A DNA stretch of 44,498 nt. Origin: Lachnospiraceae bacterium (GTDB lineage: Bacteria; Bacillota; Clostridia; Lachnospirales; Lachnospiraceae). The stretch covers positions 1 through 44,498 of the forward strand of contig JAFSTX010000013.1 of NCBI GenBank assembly GCA_017445585.1. The letters are read 5' to 3'. The notes under the pieces are model-generated. The model had not been told where the DNA came from. It made no database searches and was given only the letters and a program-made list of their open reading frames with translations. The position numbers and the translations under genes were made by a program. Of this stretch, positions 7,706 to 15,510 are shown one piece after another (position 1 is the first letter of the stretch; every line of letters starts with the position of its first letter).

Positions 7706-9142
7706 TTAATACGCCTTGCCCCAGTAGACAAGTTTTCTTGCGGGCTTTCCGCAGCACACGCATACAGGTGAGATCTGCTCCTGCTCAAAAGGCATGCAGC
7801 GGGATGTCGCGGTGGTGTCTTCTTTTATCTTCATTTCACACTCAAGGTCTCCGCACCACATTGCCTTTACGAAGCCGGGCTTGTTTGCTACGGCGTCCTT
7901 GAATTCGTCGTACGTGCGTGCCTCGCTGATATGCGCCGCCAGGTGCGCTTTGGCTCTTTCAAGCATATCCGCCTGCATCTGCTCCATCATGACGGCGGCC
8001 TCAGCGGCTGCGCTTTCTATGGCGACTTCTCTCTTCTCGCGGGTATCACGGCGGACAAGCACTGCGCGTCCGGCTTCGATATCCTTGGGACCGATCTCCA
8101 CGCGGAGCGGTATCCCGCGGATCTCCTGCTCGGAGAATTTCCATCCGGGGTTCTTGTCTGAGTCGTCGATGCGGGTACGGATACCTGCAGCCTTGAGGGC
8201 TCCGGCGATCTCGGCGGCCTTCTCCAGAACGCCCTCCTTGTGCTGGGCGATCGGGATGACCATTACCTGGACCGGCGCGATACGCGGAGGAAGCACAAGG
8301 CCGTCGTCGTCGCCGTGGACCATGATTATGGCGCCTATGATGCGGGTGGACATGCCCCATGAGGTCTGATGAACGTACTGGAGCTTGTTTTCCTTATCTG
8401 AATACTGTATGCCGAAGGCTCTTGCGAAACCATCGCCGAAATTATGGCTCGTGCCCGACTGGAGCGCCTTGCCGTCATGCATCAGCGACTCGATAGTATA
8501 AGTGCTCTTCGCGCCGGCAAATTTCTCTTTGTCGGTCTTCTTGCCCTTGATCACTGGGATCGCAAGCATCTCTTCACAGAAGTCGGCGTAGACGTTGAGC
8601 ATCTGTATGGTACGCTCCTCCGCCTCTTCCTCGGTCGCGTGGGCAGTGTGTCCCTCCTGCCACCAGAACTCTGTTGTGCGCAGGAACGGACGGGTCGTCT
8701 TTTCCCAGCGGACTACGGAGCACCACTGATTATAGAGTTTGGGCAGATCGCGGTGCGACTGGATGATGCGGCTGTATAGATCGCAGAACAGCGTCTCCGA
8801 AGTAGGACGCACGCACAGCTTCTCCTCGAGTTTTTCGGTACCGCCCTGTGTGACCCATGCCACCTCGGGAGCGAAGCCCTCTACGTGATCCTTTTCCTTC
8901 TGAAGAAGGCTCTCCGGGATAAAGAGAGGCATAGCCACGTTTTCCACGCCGGTCTCTTTGAAACGGCGGTCCAGCTCATGCATGATATTTTCCCAGATCG
9001 CATAGCCGTTGGGGCGCAGTATCATACAGCCCTTAACGCTGGAGTAATCCACCAGCTCAGCCTTTTTGACCACATCGGTATACCACTGGGCAAAATCCAC
9101 ATCTCTCGCTGTGATCGCCTCTACCATCTTTTTGTCAGCCAT
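7706..9142 (-). CDS. proS: Prolyl-tRNA synthetase, type 3 (archaeal/eukaryote-like)
   Basis: 478 residues, start supported by AGGGAG. Class II synthetase motifs are visible: motif 1 region near [10 protein letters not shown], motif 2 with [16 protein letters not shown] and the [25 protein letters not shown] region, motif 3 in [30 protein letters not shown]. It is followed by an anticodon-binding domain ([12 protein letters not shown]) and a C-terminal zinc-binding-like domain with CGDLEC and CVCCGKPA, ending in the conserved KLVYWGKAY-type tail. There is no editing insertion between motifs 2 and 3, which defines this type. It charges tRNA-Pro in the cytoplasm. It has its own promoter and a structured leader. 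Confidence 0.95.
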   Translation of the reverse strand: MADKKMVEAITARDVDFAQWYTDVVKKAELVDYSSVKGCMILRPNGYAIWENIMHELDRRFKETGVENVAMPLFIPESLLQKEKDHVEGFAPEVAWVTQGGTEKLEEKLCVRPTSETLFCDLYSRIIQSHRDLPKLYNQWCSVVRWEKTTRPFLRTTEFWWQEGHTAHATEEEAEERTIQMLNVYADFCEEMLAIPVIKGKKTDKEKFAGAKSTYTIESLMHDGKALQSGTSHNFGDGFARAFGIQYSDKENKLQYVHQTSWGMSTRIIGAIIMVHGDDDGLVLPPRIAPVQVMVIPIAQHKEGVLEKAAEIAGALKAAGIRTRIDDSDKNPGWKFSEQEIRGIPLRVEIGPKDIEAGRAVLVRRDTREKREVAIESAAAEAAVMMEQMQADMLERAKAHLAAHISEARTYDEFKDAVANKPGFVKAMWCGDLECEMKIKEDTTATSRCMPFEQEQISPVCVCCGKPARKLVYWGKAY

Positions 9143-9216
9143 AAAAAATCTCCCTCTGTATTTGAATAATAGATTTCAAATCCGAATATCTCTTCAGATT
9201 CTTCCATCGTCATAAT

Positions 9217-9257
9217 TGCCGGTACCAGGATATCCTTTATATACCGGATATCCGGCA
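9217..9257 (-). promoter_or_regulatory. Structured hairpin in the proS leader
   Basis: TGCCGG pairs with CCGGCA over a 41-base hairpin whose interior holds two copies of the self-complementary octamer GGATATCC. It lies in the untranslated leader between the proS promoter and ATG. No T-box sequence (no GGTGGNACCGCG) and no terminator are visible, so its role is open. Confidence 0.5.
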
Positions 9258-9296
9258 GCGCCAATTTATGTCATCTGACGGGAACAATCTGTATGT

Positions 9297-9324
9297 ATTA
9301 TATACGGGACAGGTTTTTTTGCAA
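9297..9324 (-). promoter_or_regulatory. Promoter of proS
   Basis: TTGCAA (9324-9319), 16 bases, TATAAT (9302-9297) on the minus strand. The leader to the ATG at 9142 is about 150 bases. Confidence 0.7.
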
Positions 9325-9334
9325 CTTTTATATT

Positions 9335-9361
9335 TGGAAAACCGGCGGGGTATCCGCCGGT
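9335..9361 (-). terminator. Terminator after the enolase-superfamily gene
   Basis: ACCGGCGG (9361-9354) and CCGCCGGT (9348-9341) form an 8-bp stem followed by TTTTCC on the minus strand, 32 bases after the stop of the upstream gene. Confidence 0.75.
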
Positions 9362-9392
9362 ATCTGTGTAATTTATCCGATATGATGATTAT

Positions 9393-10514
9393 TTAGCCTA
9401 CCCGGTATTTATTCAGTGTCTCCTCATCCAGCTCGACTCCCATGCCCGGTGTGTCAGGGATAGTCACCATACCGTTATGGACGTTGATAGGCTCTGTGAT
9501 CAGATTGCGGCTCAGAACTGTCTCCTGACCGCAATACTCAAGAAAGAGCGCATTAGGCAGGGTGGCGATATACTGCATCGTCGCAGAAAGCAGCAGACCG
9601 CTCTTGAAATTATGCGGAACAATCGGAATTCCGGCGTTGTACGCATAATCCCTGATCTTCCGGGCGACTGTCAGACCGCCGCAGCGACTGATATCAGGCT
9701 GAAGGATATCGACGCATCCTTCATCTATATACTGTTTAAACTCATCGAAGTGAAAGAGCTCCTCTCCTGCAGTGATATTAAGATTCACCGCGCTGCGCAG
9801 CCTTGCAAAGTCGCGGTGCCGTTCTACCCTGAACGGTTCCTCTACCCAGAAGACATCATAATCCTCAAACGCCTTGCAGTTTTTAAGGGCCACCTTGTAA
9901 TCAGTCCATTCCATTGCGATATCTATCATGAGTTTCTTGTCCGGACCAAGTGCCTCCCTCGCTGTGCGTACCAGCTCGCAGTCTTTTTTAAAGTCGTGTC
10001 CGAGCCCTCCCCAGCCAAACTTGATGCCAAGATAATCTTCCTTCATATGATAGTCTACCAGACGCTTGACCTCGTCAGGAGTATCCGGCATCAGAATTGA
10101 TATATATGCCGGGATCTCCGTCCGGTAAGCGCCTCCAAGAAGCTTATGGACCGGCTTGCCTACGGCTTTGCCCATGATATCCCAGATAGCATTATCTATA
10201 CCGCTCATAGCATGAATGACCGCGGCTGCGCGTCCGTGATAATAAGCAAACTCGTACATTTTATTCCAGATCTTCTCAACGTCAAAGGGATCCTCGCCTA
10301 CGACCAGATCTCGAAGGCCCTGACACGCCGTATGCGAAGCAGGCATTTCTATAATAGCTTTTACCACAAAAGGCGCAGAATCGACCTCCGCTACTCCCGT
10401 TATCCCCTCATCCGTATGCACCTTAATAACTACCGTATCCTGCGTCCCGTCTCCGATCAGAGTAATGCCATCAGGCTGACGCACTATAATTGTTTCGATA
10501 TCTGTAATCTTCAT
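9393..10514 (-). CDS. Mandelate racemase/enolase superfamily sugar-acid dehydratase or isomerase
   Basis: 373 residues with GGAGG before the ATG. The capping domain (1-120) contains IDNAIWDIMGKAVGKPVHKLLGG. The barrel shows a catalytic Lys in GIKFGWG, the three metal ligands in MIDIAMEW, VEEPF and AGEE, and the Asp-His dyad in DILQPDISRCGG and PHNFKSG, as in the mandelate racemase subgroup. Members dehydrate or epimerise sugar acids such as galactarate, talarate or 3,6-anhydro-galactonate; the exact substrate cannot be told. It is the last gene of the glycan operon, 46 bases after the GH13 gene and followed by a terminator, which points to catabolism of an acidic sugar released by the upstream hydrolases. 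Confidence 0.88.
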   Translation of the reverse strand: MKITDIETIIVRQPDGITLIGDGTQDTVVIKVHTDEGITGVAEVDSAPFVVKAIIEMPASHTACQGLRDLVVGEDPFDVEKIWNKMYEFAYYHGRAAAVIHAMSGIDNAIWDIMGKAVGKPVHKLLGGAYRTEIPAYISILMPDTPDEVKRLVDYHMKEDYLGIKFGWGGLGHDFKKDCELVRTAREALGPDKKLMIDIAMEWTDYKVALKNCKAFEDYDVFWVEEPFRVERHRDFARLRSAVNLNITAGEELFHFDEFKQYIDEGCVDILQPDISRCGGLTVARKIRDYAYNAGIPIVPHNFKSGLLLSATMQYIATLPNALFLEYCGQETVLSRNLITEPINVHNGMVTIPDTPGMGVELDEETLNKYRVG

Positions 10515-10560
10515 ATCTGTTTTCCTCCGTTTTTATTATATAAAACCTGAGACACGACTG

Positions 10561-12243
10561 TCAGCCGATCATCTGATATATTTCGGCTTCCCAGGGCATC
10601 CATACGTCACGTCTGTCCATTACTGGAGTACTTCCGTCCAGATTGGTCAGAAGCCTCTCCCAAACAAAACCGTCGAGCTCTTCCGGAAACTGCACAGGCA
10701 CCTCGTCATCTGAGAAATTAACTGCTACAAGCAGCGTCTGTCTGGCACAGCTGCGCAGATACATCACTATCTGAGGATGATCCATCAAAAGAAAACGAAA
10801 ATCGCCGTCGATGATCGCCGGGCAGCTCAGGCGAAGGGCTATCAGCCGTTTATAATAATCAAATATCGAATCCTTTGAATCCCTGTCCGCACGATAGTTG
10901 ATCTCCCGATAACGGGGATTCACCCTGATCCATGGCTTGCCTGTAGAAAAACCAGCGTTCTCGTCGTCGCTCCACTGATATGGCGTGCGGGCATTGTCGC
11001 GGCTCATGTCCCGAAGTTTGCCAAGGGCTGTCTCCGGGTCCTCTCCTGCCTCTATCATCGTCCAGTACTTTCCGACGGTATATCGCTCGTTATAATCTTC
11101 GATCGTGTCAAAGTACACGTTCGTCATTCCGATCTCTTCGCCCTGATAGACGAAGGGGGTTCCAGGCATGGTGTGCGTCAGCGTAGCCAGAAGCTTCGCA
11201 CTCGGCACGCGGTATTCCCTGTCATTTCCGAATCGCGACACCTGGCGGGGTGAATCGTGATTCGTAAGGAACTGTGTGATCCACGCGTTGTGCTTCATCA
11301 GGTCGATCCATCTCTGCTGTGTCTGCTTATACTCCCTCACCGTAATGATATCAGGATTCTTTCCTATCTCAAAGTGAAAAAGCATATCTATCTCTTTGTT
11401 TCCCTGAGATATATAATCAAGCGCACCGTCAGAGGACAGATTCCCGCACTCTCCAACGGTCATGCAGTCATATTTCGACCATACATTTTTATTGATGTTT
11501 CGAAGAAGCTCGTGAATACCGGGAACATTTGTACAAATCGCGCGGTCCACTACGTATCCGTATATTCCGACAGGCGGAGCAGGCGGCTTTTTCGAATCGG
11601 GCAGACCCTCGGGCTTTTTCAGCCGATTTATGGCGTCAAGTCTGAATCCGTCGACGCCCATATCCAGCCACCACCTCATCATCCTGTACATTTCCTGCCG
11701 CAGCGGTTCGTACTCCCAATTTACGTCCGGCATCTGCCACGAATAATTGTGCAGATAATACTCCCCGGTAAGCTCGTCAAACTGCCATGCCGAGCCTTTC
11801 CCCTCATAAAAATAGTTACCCCAGTTATTGGGTTCCTTCCCGTCCTCCTTTGGGGCACGCCAAATGTAATAGTTGCGGTACGGATTGTCCTTTGATTTTC
11901 GCGACTCCTGAAACCACCTGTGCTGATTCGAGGTATGGTTCAGAACCAGATCCATAATCACCCTGATACCCATCGTATGAGCTTCGGCAAGCAATTCCCT
12001 GAACTCATCCAGTGTTCCGTACGTCGGATCAATGTCCTGATAGTCTGAGATATCATAACCGTTATCGACCTGCGGCGATCTGTAAATGGGATTAAACCAT
12101 ATGCAATTTATCCCAAGTTCTTTCAGCATGGGCAGCTTTGACCTGACTCCGCGAAGATCTCCGATTCCGTCGCCGTTTGTATCGCAAAAGCTCTTGCAGT
12201 AGATCTGATAAACCACAGCCTCCTGCCACCATCTTTTTTCCAT
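10561..12243 (-). CDS. GH13 alpha-glucosidase (oligo-1,6-glucosidase type)
   Basis: 560 residues, with AGGAG before the start. All GH13 regions are present: region I VIMDLVLNHTS, region II GVDGFRLDAI with the nucleophile Asp, region III TVGECGN with the acid/base Glu, region IV FLTNHDSPR with the transition-state Asp. The opening WWQEAVVYQIYCKSFCDTNGDG and the absence of a signal peptide fit cytoplasmic subfamily-31-like alpha-glucosidases that cleave exo- alpha-1,4/1,6/1,3 glucosidic bonds of short oligosaccharides. It sits 45 bases after the GLUG/NlpC gene and before the dehydratase, in the same direction. Exact linkage specificity is uncertain. Confidence 0.93.
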   Translation of the reverse strand: MEKRWWQEAVVYQIYCKSFCDTNGDGIGDLRGVRSKLPMLKELGINCIWFNPIYRSPQVDNGYDISDYQDIDPTYGTLDEFRELLAEAHTMGIRVIMDLVLNHTSNQHRWFQESRKSKDNPYRNYYIWRAPKEDGKEPNNWGNYFYEGKGSAWQFDELTGEYYLHNYSWQMPDVNWEYEPLRQEMYRMMRWWLDMGVDGFRLDAINRLKKPEGLPDSKKPPAPPVGIYGYVVDRAICTNVPGIHELLRNINKNVWSKYDCMTVGECGNLSSDGALDYISQGNKEIDMLFHFEIGKNPDIITVREYKQTQQRWIDLMKHNAWITQFLTNHDSPRQVSRFGNDREYRVPSAKLLATLTHTMPGTPFVYQGEEIGMTNVYFDTIEDYNERYTVGKYWTMIEAGEDPETALGKLRDMSRDNARTPYQWSDDENAGFSTGKPWIRVNPRYREINYRADRDSKDSIFDYYKRLIALRLSCPAIIDGDFRFLLMDHPQIVMYLRSCARQTLLVAVNFSDDEVPVQFPEELDGFVWERLLTNLDGSTPVMDRRDVWMPWEAEIYQMIG

Positions 12244-12288
12244 TATTCTCTCCTGTACCGGTCACGTGGACGGCAGCCGGCTATTCCG

Positions 12289-13989
12289 TTATTTGATCTC
12301 ATATATACCGCCGCAGACACGGTGAGAGTACCCCGTACTCAGAGTCACGAGCACCTCATATCTGTACGTGCCGCACGGGATATCGGCGAAACCGTCTCTG
12401 TGTGTACTCAGCGCGATCTCTCTTACCGTGCTCCGGGCAAAACCATCATCCGGCCTTTCCTTGCATCTGTTTTCGTCCACAGCCGTGAACAACGTGTTTA
12501 TATAGTTTTTTCCGGTTTCTATATTCTTAAGCCTCACGGTCGAACTGATGATTCTGTAGTTTGACTTTATCGTTCCGTCAAACGGTCCCGTTACATCATC
12601 AGTATCGATCCTGACCTCCGCAGGTTCCCCGTTTATCAGATCACGGTTTGTGATCGGAATATAATCCTCCAAAAGCTCGTTTAGCGTATATCTGGCAAAC
12701 AGCTGCCACGTACTGTTCCTTCCGCTACTGCCTTTTCCGACGCCCTGCTCATGCGTGACTATATAGCTGGCGTCCGTATCTATCTTTCCGCTTTCGTCAC
12801 GCATTATAAATGCATCTCCGGCAGCCAGGCGTGTGTGTCCATGCTCAGGATCACGCTGTACTATCGCGTCGCCCATACGGAGTCCGGAAAAACACTCCGC
12901 GATCATTTCGCGGCCGTTTTTTTCTATGATTTCCTTTGTATTAAGCGTATCCGAGGTATAATTCCCTATCGGCAGAACTCCGTATTCCTCCTGGTTTTCG
13001 GCAGTGGGAATCATATCACCGGTAAAACCGAAAGACACCGAAGGGCAGGCCCTCATCCACGACCAGTATACGGCTCCGGAACAGTCATTTCCCAGAAAAA
13101 CATCCCATGGCACCTCTGTGCTGCCTGCTGCCTCCGGTGCTGCATCGCTGAACTCAGGAAGCCAGCTGCGCACATATCCGTTTTCGTCCAGACAATACTG
13201 CGCTCTTTCAGGCGAACCGTATTTTTGTGTATACGGGAGTCCGTAGTGCACAGCATCCTTTTCGTATATCTTACGGGTTCCCGAATATGCGGAAGTAAAA
13301 CACATATCCTTTGAAGGGATCCAGCGGAAATCACCCATCGTCTCCATTCTGGAAACTATGTCCCTGCGCATCTGAACTGCACGTGAAGGCAGAAGCTCCG
13401 ATCGGTTTGACGCGTCCCGATACAATCCGTCGGCCTCTCCGTTGTTCTCTCCGCACAGACCCTGCGTCCGGGCATGAAGTGTCAGATAGCTTCTTACGTC
13501 TGTAACAGTGCCGAGATTTTTGCCGGCTATCGCTCCGCAGACCGCAGAAGCACCGTACAGATATATATTGCTGTTATCACACCAATCTGTTATCGTGTTG
13601 CGCTTTCCGCTCGTTACAGGTTCAAAAGGCGCATCCGCACCGACTGTGCAGCGCTCTATCCGTCCCAGATTCGTTCCGGCTATCGCTCCGATGTATTTCG
13701 CATTTTTATCTGCTGTTACGTTGATCGTCCGCAGAGACAGATCCGATACCGATGCTTTTTCCGACAGACTGCCAAAGAATCCCTGGTTACCGTCCGGCGT
13801 GGAGACAGCTATCCTTATTCCCGATATCGTTTTCCCGTTTCCGTTCAGTATTCCGTCAAAACTCACCGGCTCCCAGAATGCGTTCTTCAGATTGATGTCG
13901 GACGTAAGGATAAAATGACCGCTCGGGTCCGTTCGCAGCAGTTCCAGTGCCTCTGCGCTGTCGATGACGGTCATGCCGCCCTCATTCAT
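12289..13989 (-). CDS. GLUG-repeat plus NlpC/P60-like domain protein, no signal peptide
   Basis: 566 residues; GGAGGG precedes the ATG, which overlaps the GH5 gene by 4 bases. The N-terminal 160 residues read like extracellular GLUG/beta-helix segments (HFILTSDINL, FDGILNGNGKTISGI, YIGAIAGTNLGRIERC, VCGAIAGKNLGTV). The C-terminal half (about 240-566) is shared with the 1922-residue protein at 35281: LPYTQ, LGNDCSGAVYW with Cys303, a later HGHTRL with His385, then YIPITNRD and a beta-rich tail. DCSG with a following GH is the papain-like NlpC/P60 pattern, so a peptidase or amidase is likely. No signal peptide is visible, which is odd for this domain pair. Function in the glycan operon is unknown. 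Confidence 0.85.
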   Translation of the reverse strand: MNEGGMTVIDSAEALELLRTDPSGHFILTSDINLKNAFWEPVSFDGILNGNGKTISGIRIAVSTPDGNQGFFGSLSEKASVSDLSLRTINVTADKNAKYIGAIAGTNLGRIERCTVGADAPFEPVTSGKRNTITDWCDNSNIYLYGASAVCGAIAGKNLGTVTDVRSYLTLHARTQGLCGENNGEADGLYRDASNRSELLPSRAVQMRRDIVSRMETMGDFRWIPSKDMCFTSAYSGTRKIYEKDAVHYGLPYTQKYGSPERAQYCLDENGYVRSWLPEFSDAAPEAAGSTEVPWDVFLGNDCSGAVYWSWMRACPSVSFGFTGDMIPTAENQEEYGVLPIGNYTSDTLNTKEIIEKNGREMIAECFSGLRMGDAIVQRDPEHGHTRLAAGDAFIMRDESGKIDTDASYIVTHEQGVGKGSSGRNSTWQLFARYTLNELLEDYIPITNRDLINGEPAEVRIDTDDVTGPFDGTIKSNYRIISSTVRLKNIETGKNYINTLFTAVDENRCKERPDDGFARSTVREIALSTHRDGFADIPCGTYRYEVLVTLSTGYSHRVCGGIYEIK

Positions 13990-15104
13990 ACAGTTCCCTC
14001 CTGATGTCTGCTGCGTTCTCTTTCAAAATCCTCGTCCGCATATGCACAGAACTGCTTTATAAGCTCTATTTCCTTCGGATCATAAGGGCGATGGCTCGGG
14101 CGATACAAATCATGAAACCACTTAGTAAAATCCACATCGGTATTGGTCCCGTTTTCATAATTAAACCATGTGTTCTCCCACGGTTCATATGTCTGATATT
14201 TGCCCGCTACAAAACCCCAGTTATAGCATCCGATCTTCTCCAGATAAAAAAGAGGGAAACATGTAAAAACATCGTTTTTCGTACATCTGCACAGCCATTC
14301 GGTGCAAAGGATAGGGCGCCCCTCCTTCTTAAGGCGATTGATGATACGGACATGCTCATTGAAATCTTTATAAAAATGATATGATATGATATCAACGTTT
14401 TCGAGTGCATACTGATCCGGAGGCAAAAGCGGGACATTCTCATCTCCGCGCACCCTCAGCATTCCCACTGTCAGCGGCTGAATCGGATTGATCTGTCTGA
14501 CGATTTCAAACATGCTCTTTAGATTCGGCAGAGTTATGTCATAGCGTCTGCTTGCCCCGGGTTCATTGTAAAGGTCCCAGATACAGATACGCTCGTCATT
14601 CCTGTACGTTGTAACAAGCTCGCGGACCATATCAAAATAACTCTCCCGCGTCACCGGATCATCCAGATAATAATGCGGTGCAGGTTCGGTGTGAGGGCCA
14701 TGCTGAGATCTTTTACGTCCGCCGTGATAGCCCCAGTCATAATGCTGCGGGCCGAGCCTGGGCAGTTCCCAATCCTCAGACATAGGCGGCATACAGTCAT
14801 TTGCCAGAATCACCATGACTGACTGACCGTATTTATGGCAAAGAGACAGGTAGCGATCAAACCTCTCCATAAACCCGTCATGCTCTTCTTTCCAGACTAC
14901 ATATTCCGGCAGTATTCTCACTGTATTAAATCCGGTCTCACGGGCCAGGGCAAGTTCTGCCTCGGTGGTTTTGAAACGTTCCTCAAAACCAAGCTCCTGC
15001 CACTGATCGATCCTGTTCGCGCAGTCTGCGCTCATATAATTGCAGCCGCGCATCCACGGGCGGGAGTTATACCACTCCCAGATTCTTTCCTTACTCCATC
15101 TCAT
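13986..15104 (-). CDS. GH5-like (clan GH-A) glycoside hydrolase
   Basis: 372 residues, no signal peptide, GGGAGGG before the start. It has a TIM-barrel pattern with the conserved N-terminal WMRGCNYM, FNTVRILPEYVVW, the acid/base motif WDLYNEPG and a nucleophile Glu in ILCTEWLCR, followed by the aromatic CYNWGFVAG. These are clan GH-A features seen in GH5 and in GH2-like catalytic barrels; the family cannot be fixed by eye. It overlaps the next gene by ATGA. A terminator lies just upstream and no promoter fits in between, so its expression depends on read-through from the secreted-protein transcript or a promoter I did not recognise. Confidence 0.85.
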   Translation of the reverse strand: MRWSKERIWEWYNSRPWMRGCNYMSADCANRIDQWQELGFEERFKTTEAELALARETGFNTVRILPEYVVWKEEHDGFMERFDRYLSLCHKYGQSVMVILANDCMPPMSEDWELPRLGPQHYDWGYHGGRKRSQHGPHTEPAPHYYLDDPVTRESYFDMVRELVTTYRNDERICIWDLYNEPGASRRYDITLPNLKSMFEIVRQINPIQPLTVGMLRVRGDENVPLLPPDQYALENVDIISYHFYKDFNEHVRIINRLKKEGRPILCTEWLCRCTKNDVFTCFPLFYLEKIGCYNWGFVAGKYQTYEPWENTWFNYENGTNTDVDFTKWFHDLYRPSHRPYDPKEIELIKQFCAYADEDFERERSRHQEGTV

Positions 15105-15140
15105 TTCCTTTTCCCTCCCTGCACATCATTGAGCCGGTTC

Positions 15141-15184
15141 AAAAAAGCAGTGCAGCAAGTTGCTTCAGCCACACGCTGCACTGC
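15141..15184 (-). terminator. Terminator between the peptide genes and GH5
   Basis: GCAGTGCAGC (15184-15175) and GCTGCACTGC (15156-15147) make a perfect 10-bp stem with an 18-base loop, followed by TTTTTT. It divides the secreted protein and its two peptides from the hydrolase genes. Confidence 0.82.
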
Positions 15185-15209
15185 TCTGCCCGATATAGGC
15201 TTACAAGAA

Positions 15210-15335
15210 TCAATTGCCTGACTCTTCCCGCTCCTCAAACTCTTCTTCCGGCAATATGATACTGTCAGCAACCACACACCCGGCTGTGGTATCTGCAGTA
15301 TTCATATACGGTTTGATATACTCCCTTTTTCTCAT
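15210..15335 (-). CDS. Small peptide 2 of a related pair (41 aa)
   Basis: ATG at 15335, TGA at 15212-15210. It begins MRKREYIKPYMN, has one Cys (residue 20), and ends ADSIILPEEEFEEREESGN. The segment AD-x-I-x-LP-x-EEF is shared with the 40-aa peptide encoded 41 bases upstream. The ribosome binding site (GGTG) is weak. It is not predicted to be a signal peptide or membrane segment. The charged YIKP start and acidic tail recall precursor peptides of ribosomally made products, but no modifying enzyme is nearby, so that is only a possibility. Confidence 0.65.
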   Translation of the reverse strand: MRKREYIKPYMNTADTTAGCVVADSIILPEEEFEEREESGN

Positions 15336-15376
15336 GTTATTCACCGGATAAACCTGTGCCTCTTTCCTTACTGAAC

Positions 15377-15499
15377 TCAGAACTCTTCGGATGGAAGTTC
15401 TATCTCATCCGCGGACGAAGCAATGACATCGTAAAGTTCCGTATCCTCGCAATTCCAAAACGTCAGATTCGGATTATTATATATCTTTTTTTCAGACAT
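15377..15499 (-). CDS. Small peptide 1 of a related pair (40 aa)
   Basis: ATG at 15499, 11 bases after the stop of the secreted beta-helix gene, with a good AGGAGAAAG ribosome binding site overlapping that gene's end. TGA at 15379-15377. The peptide begins MSEKKIYNNPNLTFWNCED, has a single Cys (residue 17) and ends ADEIELPSEEF. It shares this C-terminal motif with the next peptide. The strong start signal and the shared motif support a real gene. Function unknown; co-expression with the exported protein is evident. Confidence 0.75.
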   Translation of the reverse strand: MSEKKIYNNPNLTFWNCEDTELYDVIASSADEIELPSEEF

Positions 15500-15510
15500 G
15501 AACCTTTCTC

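Noticed and set aside
9143-9300. T-box riboswitch before proS
   Set aside because: No GGTGGNACCGCG antiterminator bulge and no terminator in the leader.
13986-13989. Frameshift between the GH5-like gene and the GLUG gene
   Set aside because: The 4-base ATGA overlap with a good ribosome binding site is ordinary translational coupling.
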